A stretch of DNA of 64,000 nucleotides from Paenibacillus andongensis (GCF_025369935.1 NZ_CP104467.1:3045001-3109000); one strand, 5' to 3'; counted from the stretch's first letter, positions 26,080 through 35,938 are shown. Numbers and translations: made by a program. The notes: a model not told the origin generated them from the sequence alone.

Positions 26080-28119
26080 TTGAACGTTTTTATTATTATT
26101 CTCATCCTATTGGTTCTGATTGGTGTATCGAATGTCGTAAACCGCTTCGTTCCGTTCATTCCCGTCCCCCTTATCCAGATTGCATTAGGCGCCTTACTGG
26201 TAATCATGCCTCTTGGCATTCACTTGCACCTGGAACCGGAATTGTTCTTCCTTTTGTTTATTGCCCCGTTGTTGTATAACGATGGAAAGCATACACCGCG
26301 AGATGAGCTTTGGAAATTGCGCGCTCCGATTCTTCTTTTGTCGGTGGGCCTAGTTTTCATAACGGTGTGCGTCGTAGGATATGTCGTTCACTGGTTGATT
26401 CCTTCGATCCCTCTTGCTGCCGCTTTCGGGTTAGCCGCTATCCTGTCTCCAACAGATGCCGTAGCAGTCAGCTCTTTAGCCGGGCGGATTCATTTGCCTA
26501 AAAGCTTGAAGCGGCTGTTAGAAGGGGAAGCTTTGATGAACGATGCATCGGGTCTCGTTGCCTTCAAGTTCGCCATAGCCGCGGCGGTCACCGGTGTTTT
26601 TTCTCTACCAAAGGCAAGTCTAAGCTTTCTCGTCATCTCCATAGGAGGCTTACTGATCGGGGCTCTAGTCGCTTTTCTTATTATTGGCATTCGTCAGCTG
26701 CTGCGTCGCGCAGGACTTGAGGATGAGACGATGCACATGCTGCTGCAAATTTTGACGCCTTTTCTGCTCTATTTGATTGCCGAGGAACTTGGCGTATCGG
26801 GTATTTTGGCAGCTGTCGCGGGGGGGCTGGTGCATGCAATCGAGAACGAACGTATGGCGTTTACGATGCCGACTCTCCAAAATGTATCTAATGCAACATG
26901 GTCTGTCATTTTGTTTGTTTTAAATGGGTTGGTCTTTGTCCTTCTGGGTTTGCAAATCCCGGGCGTATCCCGGACGATTCTAAGCGACCCGAATTTCGAT
27001 AATGTCAAAGTCATCTGTTATGCCATTCTCATTTTTGTTCTGTTGTTACTGCTGCGTTTTGCGTGGACGTTTCTGTTCGCTAGAGGAGGGCGCTGGTTTG
27101 GGAATAAGAATCAAGAGGTGCCCAGCTTGCGTATGCTGACATTAACAGCTATTTCAGGTGTGCGTGGAGCGGTGACGTTGGCCGGTGCGTTCTCCATTCC
27201 GCTTGTCCTTCAAAATGGCGCTCCCTTTCCTCAGAGAGATCTCATTATTTTTCTTGCGGCGACTGTCATTTTATTCTCGCTGTTGACGGCGAGTATCGTT
27301 CTGCCGCTGCTTGCAAAGAAGAAAAGCACAGCTGGTGATGCTGAGAGGGAACGGATGGAGCGCGAGTGGCAAATCGAGGTCATGACTGCTGCTGTGCGGA
27401 CACTCCAGAAAACGAGTACCGAGAAGAACGAGGTCGCTGTAGACACTGTGATTGGCGACTATAAACTCATGATGCAGCAGCTTGGACAAAAGAATGGCAC
27501 ATGGAAACGACACCCGCGTTTTCAGCAGGAAGAAGCAGGGATGCGCCTGCTGGCGCTGAATATAGAGCGCAAATATGTGAACGAGCGTTTGGTGAACGGG
27601 CAAGTTAGCCGCGAACAGGCAAATTATTATTTGAAGATGCTGGAGCAAGTAGAGCTCATTCTAGCCAATAAGCTGGATCTAGGCAAAGTCATCGTCAAGA
27701 ACATCTGGCGACGCTTGAAAATGCTGATGACGTCCATCTCCCAGCCTAAACTGGTAACTAGTTACATCGAACCTGATATGACTGCGATTCGTACGCTGAA
27801 AATGCAATGCAGCCAAGCCGTCGTCGATGAATTCTCCAAACGCTGCGCCCTACAAAGCGATGATGCAACAGAAGGCGTACTGGACTATTATCAGCAAATG
27901 CTGGATAGGCTACGAAGGTTCACCTTCGGCTCGCGACGCAAGGATGCGTCGTTCAACGATTGCCGACGCGAGCTCCACTGGATCGCCATACAAGCGGAGC
28001 GCGATGCTGTACAAGCGTTTTTCGAGCGGGGAGACATCACGCGTGACATGGCATCCTTGCTGCGGCGAATCATACGCAACAGGGAAGCATCGCTGTATGA
28101 GCTTGAGGAGATTGGTTGA
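26080..28119 (+). CDS. CPA1-family Na+(K+)/H+ antiporter
   Basis: Exchanges cytoplasmic sodium or potassium for protons. 679 residues: about twelve membrane segments in the first 420, then a 250-residue cytoplasmic tail rich in helices. The ion-binding motifs AAILSPTDAVAVSSLAGR (about 125-142) and GEALMNDASGLVAFKFA (about 149-165) contain the Asp residues of the CPA1 group; GVRGAVTLAGAFSIP (about 361-375) is the matching late helix. TTG start follows GGGGGAGGAG by eight bases. Monocistronic with its own terminator. Confidence 0.9.
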   Translation: MNVFIIILILLVLIGVSNVVNRFVPFIPVPLIQIALGALLVIMPLGIHLHLEPELFFLLFIAPLLYNDGKHTPRDELWKLRAPILLLSVGLVFITVCVVGYVVHWLIPSIPLAAAFGLAAILSPTDAVAVSSLAGRIHLPKSLKRLLEGEALMNDASGLVAFKFAIAAAVTGVFSLPKASLSFLVISIGGLLIGALVAFLIIGIRQLLRRAGLEDETMHMLLQILTPFLLYLIAEELGVSGILAAVAGGLVHAIENERMAFTMPTLQNVSNATWSVILFVLNGLVFVLLGLQIPGVSRTILSDPNFDNVKVICYAILIFVLLLLLRFAWTFLFARGGRWFGNKNQEVPSLRMLTLTAISGVRGAVTLAGAFSIPLVLQNGAPFPQRDLIIFLAATVILFSLLTASIVLPLLAKKKSTAGDAERERMEREWQIEVMTAAVRTLQKTSTEKNEVAVDTVIGDYKLMMQQLGQKNGTWKRHPRFQQEEAGMRLLALNIERKYVNERLVNGQVSREQANYYLKMLEQVELILANKLDLGKVIVKNIWRRLKMLMTSISQPKLVTSYIEPDMTAIRTLKMQCSQAVVDEFSKRCALQSDDATEGVLDYYQQMLDRLRRFTFGSRRKDASFNDCRRELHWIAIQAERDAVQAFFERGDITRDMASLLRRIIRNREASLYELEEIG

Positions 28120-28135
28120 TCATGAGCGGTTAGAG

Positions 28136-28160
28136 AATGCCTGAGCAATCGGGCATTTTT
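28136..28160 (+). terminator. Rho-independent terminator of the antiporter gene
   Basis: AATGCCTGA pairs with TCGGGCATT (one G-U) followed by TTTTCTTTTT; 17 bp after the stop. Confidence 0.85.
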
Positions 28161-28262
28161 CTTTTTATCATGCCATAAACGAAAGCCATTCCACACAAAA
28201 TGAGGAAAGTATTATATGATTGAAAGTGAATGGTTTCTAAATATTTATCAGGAGGTTGGCTG

Positions 28263-28829
28263 ATGTTGAAAAGAATAGGGATTATTGTTGGTAGTTTAAG
28301 GGAAAATTCGTTTAATCAAATGATTGCAAATACGATTCCTGAACTCGTAGATTCAGCAGAATATGAATACATCTCGATTGCGAATCTTCCCTTATATAAC
28401 GCGGATTTGGATCATGGAGAAGGGCCAGACCCAGTTATGCAGTATCGTGAAGCGATTCAAAAGACAGATGGCATCATCATCGTTAGCCCGGAGTATAACT
28501 CAGGAATTCCGGGTGTGCTGAAAAATGCACTGGACTGGGCATCGACACCAACCAAAACAGCCGTCCTAATTCATAAACCTGCAGGTGTGATAGGTGGAAC
28601 GCCTGGTGCAAAAGGAACGATTCTGTCGCAGCAGCAAATTAGGCAAACGTTGGATGCCACCCAGTCCTATGTGTTGCCGGCTCAAAAAATGTATATATCT
28701 CAAGTTTTGGATAAAATTGATTCAGATACTCGCAAGCTCACAGATGAAACGACCCGCAAGTATCTGCAGCGTTATGTACAATCGTTTATGCAATGGATAG
28801 ACCAGGTACAAAGGTTGAATGAGCAGTAA
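28263..28829 (+). CDS. NADPH-dependent FMN reductase (flavodoxin fold)
   Basis: 188-residue flavoprotein that reduces FMN, quinones or azo compounds. Motifs: GIIVGSLRENSFNQ (phosphate-binding loop, about 5-18), IIIVSPEYNSGIPGVLKNALDW (flavin-site loop, about 78-99) and GVIGGTPGAKGT. The ATG at 28263 is preceded seven bases earlier by AGGAGG; the upstream in-frame ATG at 28230 has no ribosome site. No partner genes nearby. Confidence 0.9.
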   Translation: MLKRIGIIVGSLRENSFNQMIANTIPELVDSAEYEYISIANLPLYNADLDHGEGPDPVMQYREAIQKTDGIIIVSPEYNSGIPGVLKNALDWASTPTKTAVLIHKPAGVIGGTPGAKGTILSQQQIRQTLDATQSYVLPAQKMYISQVLDKIDSDTRKLTDETTRKYLQRYVQSFMQWIDQVQRLNEQ

Positions 28830-28936
28830 GGATGTAAGCATAACCTATGAAACCTTCGATTAGCTGGTCGGACTGGTCAGCACACAGTGAAGTTTATTTG
28901 TTTGACTTGTACGGAAACTGAAAGTGACAGATACCA

Positions 28937-28972
28937 GGGCCCCTTCTAATGTGAAATTAGAGGGGCTCTTTT
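28937..28972 (+). terminator. Rho-independent terminator
   Basis: GGGCCCCTTCTAAT pairs with ATTAGAGGGGCTC (slightly shifted) around GTGA, then TTTTCC; it separates the reductase gene from the second sugar locus. The remaining 160 bp before 29132 show no gene. Confidence 0.75.
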
Positions 28973-29131
28973 CCTTTGAAGTATTGGTGATAACCGAGTT
29001 GTCCGATGGCGATGAGAAGCGGGTTATTCTTTTCATAATCCGTTTATTATTGTAAAGTATGGGAAAAGACAACTAGATAAAGTGATGCATATTGAATGTT
29101 ACTCTTACCATGAAACGTGAGGAGATTGCTT

Positions 29132-30733
29132 ATGTATTCTTTATTAATCGTTGATGATGAAAGATGGGTTCGTCAAGGGTTGTGTTCTACCATTGATTGG
29201 CAAGCTGAAGGAGTCGAAGTGATTGGAGATGCGGAGGACGGAGAAGAGGCGTTAAGAATCATCCAAAGCCGGATACCGGATATCATCATCACGGATATCA
29301 AAATGCCGCGGATGGACGGTCTTGCTTTGATTGAAACGCTCAAGAATCGCAAACTCTCTTCGAAAATTATTATTATTAGCGGATACAGTGATTTCAGTTA
29401 CGCCCAGAAGGCTATGCGATACGGGGCAGTTGACTACGTGCTTAAACCAATCGAGGAAACGCAGATGCTGGACGTTGTACGCAAATGTGTTAGTCAAATA
29501 AAGAGCGAGAAAGAAGATCATCTTGAATTTATCCAGATGTCAGAACGTATTCGTGAAAGCTTACCTCTGGCCCGGCAGCGCTACCTTGAAACTCTTCTCA
29601 TAAATGAAAGCGCTTCAAATCAATATCTGAGGACGCTATGGGATCGGCTGAATATTCATTTGGACCCCAATCGTTTGAAGGTGAGCATTGTGAAAGTGTA
29701 TGATTGGGGGCCGCATGAAAATAATCCGAAGGAGCATTATGTACTTCGACATGCCATTGGCAATATCGCTAAAGAAATCGGTAAAGTGGGGGGGAAGATA
29801 ATAACATGCCCCTTGGATAATCATGAAGATACGGATCTGGCCGTTCTGCTGTCTCCAATAAATGAAGATGACCGAGGGAGCGGAAGCATTATGGAATCTC
29901 TCATTGAAGCATGCCGGCGGTATTTGGGGATCGGGATCAATATTGGAAGCAGCCAAATATGCGAGTACACTAACATCCATGCATCTTTCCGAGCAGCTGT
30001 GTATGCTGGCGCTTATGCGTTCTATGATGGTTATGGAAAGGTATACGATACAGAGCGGTTAGAGCAGCTTAAACCTCTACAAGTTCAGCCATATATAGGG
30101 CCAAATGGTTGGGGTATTCGGTTCGTGCATGCTGTGAAACTGGGCGATGAAGCCGCGCTCAGCGAATTGATTGATGAGCTGATTGCACATTTACAAATGA
30201 GTCGGGTGAAATATTCGCCGTATCAATTGCGAACCGGCTTAACAACGTTGTTCAGTGAAATGGATAAGAAATTGGAGTCAAGCTATTCCACCGAGCAGCA
30301 CTCCGTCAGAAAAAAACTTATTATTCCTTACTGTGCTTTGCCGGAGATGAAAGACGAGCTGCTCGCAGTTGTCCGCCAATTCCAATATGGCCACAATACC
30401 TTGGGAAATCGGAAAAGGTTCATCGATATGGCTATCAAGTATATGGAACAGCATTTTACGGAAGCGATCATGATGAACCAGGTAGCCGAACATTTATTTC
30501 TAAATCCATCCTATTTCAGCAAAATTTTTCATGAGAATACAGGCGAGACGTTCAGCAAATATCTAATTCGCCTAAGGATGGACAAGGCAAAGGACCTTCT
30601 CAAAGATTCGACGCTTAAAATATATGAGGTGGCCGAACGGGTAGGTTATCAGGATTTTCGACATTTTGTAAAGCTTTTCAAAGAGCAAGAGGGGATGACC
30701 CCTGCCCAGTATCGGGATTTAGGCGTCAAGTAA
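29132..30733 (+). CDS. YesN-type response regulator (AraC)
   Basis: 533 residues from the ATG at 29132; the upstream GTG at 29117 overlaps the GAGGAG ribosome site. Receiver with LLIVDDE, phospho-acceptor Asp55 in ITDIKMPRMDG and VLKPIEE; a variable middle domain; a C-terminal AraC HTH with MNQVAEHLFLNPSYFSKIF and GYQDFRHFVKLFKEQEGMTP (about 430-533). First gene of the second sugar locus and followed 21 bp later by its cognate kinase. It probably activates the transporter at 32.6 kb. Confidence 0.93.
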   Translation: MYSLLIVDDERWVRQGLCSTIDWQAEGVEVIGDAEDGEEALRIIQSRIPDIIITDIKMPRMDGLALIETLKNRKLSSKIIIISGYSDFSYAQKAMRYGAVDYVLKPIEETQMLDVVRKCVSQIKSEKEDHLEFIQMSERIRESLPLARQRYLETLLINESASNQYLRTLWDRLNIHLDPNRLKVSIVKVYDWGPHENNPKEHYVLRHAIGNIAKEIGKVGGKIITCPLDNHEDTDLAVLLSPINEDDRGSGSIMESLIEACRRYLGIGINIGSSQICEYTNIHASFRAAVYAGAYAFYDGYGKVYDTERLEQLKPLQVQPYIGPNGWGIRFVHAVKLGDEAALSELIDELIAHLQMSRVKYSPYQLRTGLTTLFSEMDKKLESSYSTEQHSVRKKLIIPYCALPEMKDELLAVVRQFQYGHNTLGNRKRFIDMAIKYMEQHFTEAIMMNQVAEHLFLNPSYFSKIFHENTGETFSKYLIRLRMDKAKDLLKDSTLKIYEVAERVGYQDFRHFVKLFKEQEGMTPAQYRDLGVK

Positions 30734-30754
30734 GATGATTGAGGGGGAGTCTGT

Positions 30755-32533
30755 TTGAATCTTCATGCTCATTTAAAATGGCGTTCGATAGGCTATAAAT
30801 TATTCATTTTATTTTTTGCAAGTATGTCCGTTTCCATCATGTTGATGGGGTATCTATCCTATCATAAAGCCAACGATATCATTAGTTCCAAAGTGTCACA
30901 AGTGGCTTGGCAAACTGTGCAGCAGGCCGACAGGCGGCTCGAATTGTTAATGAACGAGTATGATAACCGGTCTTTGCTCATTTTTGCTAACAAGGAAATC
31001 CAGAAAGGCATCGTCGGAGAATATCGGGAAAGCTATGATCAGAGTTACAACAATCAGCAAATCGCCAAGTTTTTGTCCAATTTGGTTAACGTAAAGAACG
31101 ATATGCTGAACATTTATATTTTAGGTGAACGCAGCGCTTCCTACCGGTTTACGAACAACGGCTTTGCCGAGATTCCAATGGTGAGTAGTGAAGAACAAAC
31201 ACAAGATTGGTACAAGCAAATCAGAGCTGCGAACGGTCAGGTGGTATGGTATGGCATTCGTTCGCCTCTTGTTAAGTCCAATAACGACGAAGACAATAAA
31301 CCTGTGTTTGTGCTCGGCAGATCCATCAAAAACTTCGATAATCTCGACCAATCTCTGGGTGTGCTGATCATGGAGTTTGATCCTGAGCCCATCCAGCAAT
31401 TTTTGTCCGAGGTTGATTTTCAGGCGCAAGGCCATACGTTTATCGTCGACGGTAATGACACGGTTGTAGCTGATTCGGATGGTTCCCGGCTTATGCGGCC
31501 TTCCGGGCTGAAGCTTCCGCATGAAGACAGTGGGTTTTTAACCGAGGTGGTCGATGACAAGGAAGTGATGGTGGTCTATGATCAATCGAAGCTAACCGAT
31601 TGGAAGCTTGTCGGCATGGCGCCGATCCAAAATCTCGTCAACGATTCGAGAGAAATCGGTTACTACACGGTGTATCTGGTCATTGGATTCAGCGTTGTGG
31701 CCATCGCGCTTGCTTTCTTAGTCGCCAAGCAAATGCATAAGCCTGTCAGGATGCTGCTCTGGTCCATGCGCATGGCGAGAGAAGGCGACTTCGACGTTCA
31801 AATTACGAATGGTCGAAGCGACGAATTCGGCATGTTATTTCATAGTTTTAATACGATGGTTACGAGAATCAAGGATTTAATCGATGAAGTATATATTCAA
31901 AAACTATTAAAAAAAGAAACGCAATTGAAGATGATGGCCTCTCAAATTAACGCTCATTTTGTATACAATACGCTGGATTCCATTCATTGGATTTCCCGTA
32001 TTTATAAAGTCGATGAGATCAGCACGATGATCTTCGGTTTGTCCAAATATCTGAGGATCAGTTTAAGCGAGGGGAACGATTTTGTCACCGTCAAGGAAAG
32101 TTCCGAATTGCTAGAAAGTTATTTGTCGATACAAAAGGTGAGGTATCAGGACAAATTTACGGTGAGCATGAATATAGATCCGTCGATACTGCACTACCGG
32201 GTCCTGAAATTCGTCTTTCAACCGCTAGTGGAGAACGCGATTTATCACGGCTTAGAAAATAAGCGGGGAAGCGGTCGCTTAGACATCAGATGGAGAATGG
32301 AAGGCCAAATTCTTTATTTCGAAGTTGAGGACGACGGTATCGGGATCGAACCTGATAAAATGGCGGAGCTAACAGAAGTGATGGCAAGTGAAGAGGTAGT
32401 CGGAGAACATAATTTTGCCCTGAGAAATATTAATTCGCAAATCAAATTAACTTATGGCAAGGACTTCGGGCTCTTCATTGAGAGTACAACGAATGTAGGC
32501 ACGAAAGTCACCTTAGTCATCCCATTACGATAA
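30755..32533 (+). CDS. YesM-type sensor histidine kinase with altered H-box
   Basis: 592 residues: membrane helix near 15-35, extracellular dCache region to about 300, second helix near 303-325, HAMP, His_kinase and ATPase (VEDDGIGIEPDK, LRNINSQIKL). The H-box reads SQINAHFVYNTLDS (His401): the normally invariant Pro of NPHF is Ala. All other catalytic features are kept, so I expect activity. The TTG start follows GAGGGGGAG. Signals are probably passed to the upstream response regulator. Confidence 0.92.
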   Translation: MNLHAHLKWRSIGYKLFILFFASMSVSIMLMGYLSYHKANDIISSKVSQVAWQTVQQADRRLELLMNEYDNRSLLIFANKEIQKGIVGEYRESYDQSYNNQQIAKFLSNLVNVKNDMLNIYILGERSASYRFTNNGFAEIPMVSSEEQTQDWYKQIRAANGQVVWYGIRSPLVKSNNDEDNKPVFVLGRSIKNFDNLDQSLGVLIMEFDPEPIQQFLSEVDFQAQGHTFIVDGNDTVVADSDGSRLMRPSGLKLPHEDSGFLTEVVDDKEVMVVYDQSKLTDWKLVGMAPIQNLVNDSREIGYYTVYLVIGFSVVAIALAFLVAKQMHKPVRMLLWSMRMAREGDFDVQITNGRSDEFGMLFHSFNTMVTRIKDLIDEVYIQKLLKKETQLKMMASQINAHFVYNTLDSIHWISRIYKVDEISTMIFGLSKYLRISLSEGNDFVTVKESSELLESYLSIQKVRYQDKFTVSMNIDPSILHYRVLKFVFQPLVENAIYHGLENKRGSGRLDIRWRMEGQILYFEVEDDGIGIEPDKMAELTEVMASEEVVGEHNFALRNINSQIKLTYGKDFGLFIESTTNVGTKVTLVIPLR

Positions 32534-32585
32534 CAAACAAAAATAACACACTAAAAACAAAAATCCCCTCGTTAAAGGAAAGAAG

Positions 32586-32599
32586 TGAAAGCGCCTACA
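32586..32599 (+). promoter_or_regulatory. cre site (CcpA operator) upstream of the binding-protein gene
   Basis: TGAAAGCGCCTACA differs from the consensus TGWAANCGNTNWCA at one position. It overlaps TACAAT (32596-32601), a plausible -10 with a weak -35 at 32572, so CcpA bound here would block transcription of the transporter genes on preferred sugars. Confidence 0.65.
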
Positions 32600-32646
32600 A
32601 TAAGGATAAGCTCATAAGCGAGCGACAAACATAAAGGAGGACAAAT

Positions 32647-34053
32647 ATGAACAATGAAAAGGGACGAATTGGTTGGCAAAACAAAAAGTTAGTTGCACTG
32701 CCTTTGGCTGCAACGATGACGATGGCTTTGGCAATAGCTGGTTGCAGTTCGACGAACACCACATCCAGCAGTCCAAACAATAAAGGGACAGAAGTCAAAA
32801 GTACGGAAAGCAGCAGCCCTAAAGCTTCTGCAAGCTCGAGCGGACCCGTTACGATCGATTTTTGGTTTCCGTGGGGCGGAGACTATCAAAAGGATTTTAA
32901 AGCTAATGTTGTCGATGTATTCGAAAAGCAGCATCCTGATATTAAAGTGAAAATGACATTCGTCGAGACGACAGGTCAAACACAGGCCTCCGATAAATTA
33001 CTTACAGCCATCGCAGGCGGCAATCCGCCCGACGTCGCTCTGTTCGACCGATTCTTGATCGGTTCCTGGGCGGCGAAAGGCTCTCTGACGGACTTATCGG
33101 AATTTGTGAAGAGCAGCGGCATTTCTCCGAATGATTATTATAAAGGGCTTTGGTCCGAAACCGTCTATAAAGATAAGGTATATGCCTTGCCTTGGGGCAC
33201 TGACAATCGAGGTATGTTTTACAACAAGACGTTAATGAAAGAAGCCGGACTTGATCCGAATAAACCGCCGCAAACGATTCAAGAATTGGATCAAATGGCC
33301 GATAAAATTTTCAAAAAAGGCAGCAACAACAAATACTCACAAATTGGCTTCATTCCATGGATGAATCAAGGGTTCCTCTATACCCAAGCATGGAACTGGG
33401 GAGGTAAATGGGAGGATAGCAATCATAATTTGACACCGAACGATCCGCAAAATGTGAAGGCGCTTGCGTGGATGGCCAACTACGCCAAAAAGTATGATAT
33501 CGGCAACCTAACCAGCTTCTCGGACGCGATGGGACAAACGGGCATGAACCCGTTCTGGACGGGAAAGGTTGGATTTGAGTTCGATGGAAACTGGATTTTG
33601 AACGATTTGGCAAAATACAAGCTAAACTTCGATTGGGGCGTAGCTCCGATGCCGGCGGCTGAAGGCAATAAATCAGTGACATGGGCGGGCGGTTGGTCGT
33701 ATGTCATTCCGAAAGGCTCCAAGCATCCGAAAGAAGCGTGGGAATTCGTAAAATTTGTAGCGCATAAGGAAGGCACATTGCTCTGGGCAAAACGGCCGAA
33801 AGCCGGTAATGATATTACGGCTATGCCGAGCGTTAACGAGGAGTTGAAACTGTCCGATAATGCGAACCTGAAAGTATTTCTGGACTTAATGCCTACAGCC
33901 TTCACAAGACCCGTTACACCAGTTGGCGCTTTCTTATGGAACGAAGCGATGCGGGTTCAGGATTTAGCGATTCATGGAAAAGGGGACGCACAAGCGCTCC
34001 TTGATGAAGTGAAAAAGAATGTAGATGGGGAATTGGCTAAGATGGGCAATTAA
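32647..34053 (+). CDS. Extracellular sugar-binding lipoprotein (family 1)
   Basis: Receptor of the second importer, 468 residues. Signal peptide with lipobox ALAIAGCSS (Cys33), Ser-rich linker to about residue 75, then TIDFWFPWGGDYQKDF and the family-1 signature AGGNPPDVALFDRFLIG (about 118-134); C-terminal half contains VTWAGGWSYVIPKGSKHPKEAWEFVKF. The aromatic-rich FWFPWGGD and WNWGGKWED stretches are consistent with sugar stacking. Strong AAAGGAGG ribosome site. The ligand is unknown. Confidence 0.93.
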   Translation: MNNEKGRIGWQNKKLVALPLAATMTMALAIAGCSSTNTTSSSPNNKGTEVKSTESSSPKASASSSGPVTIDFWFPWGGDYQKDFKANVVDVFEKQHPDIKVKMTFVETTGQTQASDKLLTAIAGGNPPDVALFDRFLIGSWAAKGSLTDLSEFVKSSGISPNDYYKGLWSETVYKDKVYALPWGTDNRGMFYNKTLMKEAGLDPNKPPQTIQELDQMADKIFKKGSNNKYSQIGFIPWMNQGFLYTQAWNWGGKWEDSNHNLTPNDPQNVKALAWMANYAKKYDIGNLTSFSDAMGQTGMNPFWTGKVGFEFDGNWILNDLAKYKLNFDWGVAPMPAAEGNKSVTWAGGWSYVIPKGSKHPKEAWEFVKFVAHKEGTLLWAKRPKAGNDITAMPSVNEELKLSDNANLKVFLDLMPTAFTRPVTPVGAFLWNEAMRVQDLAIHGKGDAQALLDEVKKNVDGELAKMGN

Positions 34054-34063
34054 ATGTTGCTTT

Positions 34064-34106
34064 AAAGATAGAGGGCAGGGCGAACAGCGTTGCCCTCTAT
34101 CTTTTT
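34064..34106 (+). terminator. Strong terminator-like hairpin inside the transporter operon
   Basis: AAAGATAGAGGGCA pairs perfectly with TGCCCTCTATCTTT (14 pairs) around a 13-base loop, ending in five T residues. It separates the binding-protein gene from the two permease genes, so partial read-through would give more receptor than permease mRNA. Confidence 0.85.
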
Positions 34107-34128
34107 AGTTGAAAAGGAGGGAATAGCA

Positions 34129-35088
34129 TTGACTGTGATGGATACAAAATCTTCCGAAAAGAAAATAATGGCTTCAACAGATTTGGTTAAAAAAAGGAAA
34201 ACGCGATTCGAAAAAAAGATTGCCATGTTCGGCTTTATCTTCGCACTGCCCTGGATTGTCGGCCTGCTTCTCTTTCACGCTTTCCCGTTAGTCATGTCAG
34301 CTTACTACAGCCTAACCACCTACAGCATCCTTGAGCCGGGAGAGTTCGTAGGATTCCATAATTACGCAATTCTTTTTCAGGATAGGGTCTTTTGGATTAG
34401 TATGTATAATACCTTGTACTATACGGTCATTTTCGTTCCGCTCAGCATGGCGGTAGGCGTAGGACTAGCCCTCCTCCTGAATTTGAAAATACGTGGTCAA
34501 GGGATATATAGAACGCTATTTTTTATCCCTAGTTTGGTTCCGCCCGTTGCGACGACGATTATTTGGCTTTGGCTGCTAAATCCGCAGTTCGGGCTTGTGA
34601 ACTATTGGTTGGATAGACTCGGCATCGAAGGCCCGCCATGGATTGGTAGCGAGGCCTGGTCTAAGCCATCTTTGATTCTGATGAGTTTATGGGGAACAGG
34701 GCAGGCGGTTGTTATTTACCTGGCGGGTCTGCAGGACATCCCACAAGATTACTACGATGCCGCCAACGTCGACGGAGCCAGTGCATGGCAGCGGACGAAG
34801 ACGATTACGCTGCCACTGTTAACGCCCGTCATTTTTTTCAATTTAATTATGGGTACGATCAGCGCTCTGCAAAATTTTGTCCTGCCTTATACGCTCACGA
34901 ACGGTCAGGGCACACCGGCCAATTCTATGATGTTTTACGTGATGTATTTATATACGAACGGTTTCGGATATTTAAAGATGGGATATGCTTCTGCCATGGC
35001 CTGGATTCTTTTCTTAATCGTGGTCATTTTAACAGCGCTAATCTTTGTCTCTCAGAAGCGCTGGGTCCATTATCAAGGAAAAGAATAG
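34129..35088 (+). CDS. Sugar ABC transporter permease (MalF/UgpA type)
   Basis: 319 residues from the TTG at 34129, seven bases after AAGGAGGG; the longer in-frame start at 34090 lies inside the terminator hairpin. Six membrane segments, and an EAA-type loop reading YYDAANVDGASAWQRTKTIT near residue 210. It pairs with the downstream permease. Confidence 0.93.
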   Translation: MTVMDTKSSEKKIMASTDLVKKRKTRFEKKIAMFGFIFALPWIVGLLLFHAFPLVMSAYYSLTTYSILEPGEFVGFHNYAILFQDRVFWISMYNTLYYTVIFVPLSMAVGVGLALLLNLKIRGQGIYRTLFFIPSLVPPVATTIIWLWLLNPQFGLVNYWLDRLGIEGPPWIGSEAWSKPSLILMSLWGTGQAVVIYLAGLQDIPQDYYDAANVDGASAWQRTKTITLPLLTPVIFFNLIMGTISALQNFVLPYTLTNGQGTPANSMMFYVMYLYTNGFGYLKMGYASAMAWILFLIVVILTALIFVSQKRWVHYQGKE

Positions 35089-35104
35089 GAAGGGAGAGAT
35101 TGTC

Positions 35105-35938
35105 ATGGGAAGCACCGGACTTGGAACTTTTCAAAAAGTATGCGCACACGTCGTATTAATTGTGATTGGCGCCTTTTTTCTGTCGCCGTTTTTATGGATG
35201 GTCTCCACTTCGCTCAAAGCGAACAATGAATTGTTTCAGTGGCCACCAGTGTGGATTCCGAGCGTTATGGCGTGGAGCAATTATCCTGCCGCTCTAGACT
35301 ATATTCCCTTTTTTAAATATTTGTCGAACACACTTACGATTGCAGGCCTATCGACTTTTGCGGTTTTATTTTCCTGCCCGCTGGTCGCTTATAGTTTGGC
35401 CAGAATTCCGTGGAAGGGGGCGAAGCCGCTTTTTGCCATTACGCTCATCGTTATGATGCTGCCTTATCAAGTAACGATGATTCCTATTTTTATCGCATTC
35501 AAAAATTTCGGCTGGGTAGGAACTAATATCCCGCTTTGGCTGCCGGCCTTTTTCGGCGCACCCTTTTTCATTTTCTTGCTCCGGCAGTTTTTTATGGGAT
35601 TACCGAGGGAGCTGGAAGACGCTGCTCGGATTGACGGCGCTTCAGAGCCTCGGATTTATTGGCAAATTATGCTGCCGCTATGCCGTCCCGCATTATTGAC
35701 AATTGCCCTATTCCAGTTCATGGGCAGTTGGACGGACTATCAGGGACCGCTCATTTATTTGTCGGATGAGAGCCAGTATACACTGATGCTCGGTATGCAG
35801 GCGTTTAAGTCTCAACACGGGGCGGAATGGCAGATGATGATGGCTACGCTGGTTATGATTACTTTGCCGATTATTGTGTTGTACTTCCTCGTGCAAAGAG
35901 CGTTTATCCGCGGAATTACTTTTTCAGGTATTAAATGA
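35105..35938 (+). CDS. Sugar ABC transporter permease (MalG/UgpE type)
   Basis: 277 residues from the ATG at 35105, preceded by AAGGGAGAG; an earlier in-frame ATG at 35045 lies inside the upstream permease. Six membrane segments; EAA loop LEDAARIDGASEPRIYWQIM near residue 176; typical end QRAFIRGITFSGIK. Its stop overlaps the ATG-like start region of the next gene, so the operon continues. Confidence 0.93.
   Translation: MGSTGLGTFQKVCAHVVLIVIGAFFLSPFLWMVSTSLKANNELFQWPPVWIPSVMAWSNYPAALDYIPFFKYLSNTLTIAGLSTFAVLFSCPLVAYSLARIPWKGAKPLFAITLIVMMLPYQVTMIPIFIAFKNFGWVGTNIPLWLPAFFGAPFFIFLLRQFFMGLPRELEDAARIDGASEPRIYWQIMLPLCRPALLTIALFQFMGSWTDYQGPLIYLSDESQYTLMLGMQAFKSQHGAEWQMMMATLVMITLPIIVLYFLVQRAFIRGITFSGIK

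Noticed and set aside
29605..29618. cre-like TGAAAGCGCTTCAA inside the response-regulator gene
   Set aside because: Two mismatches at the conserved end and a position deep inside the coding region; a chance match is more likely.
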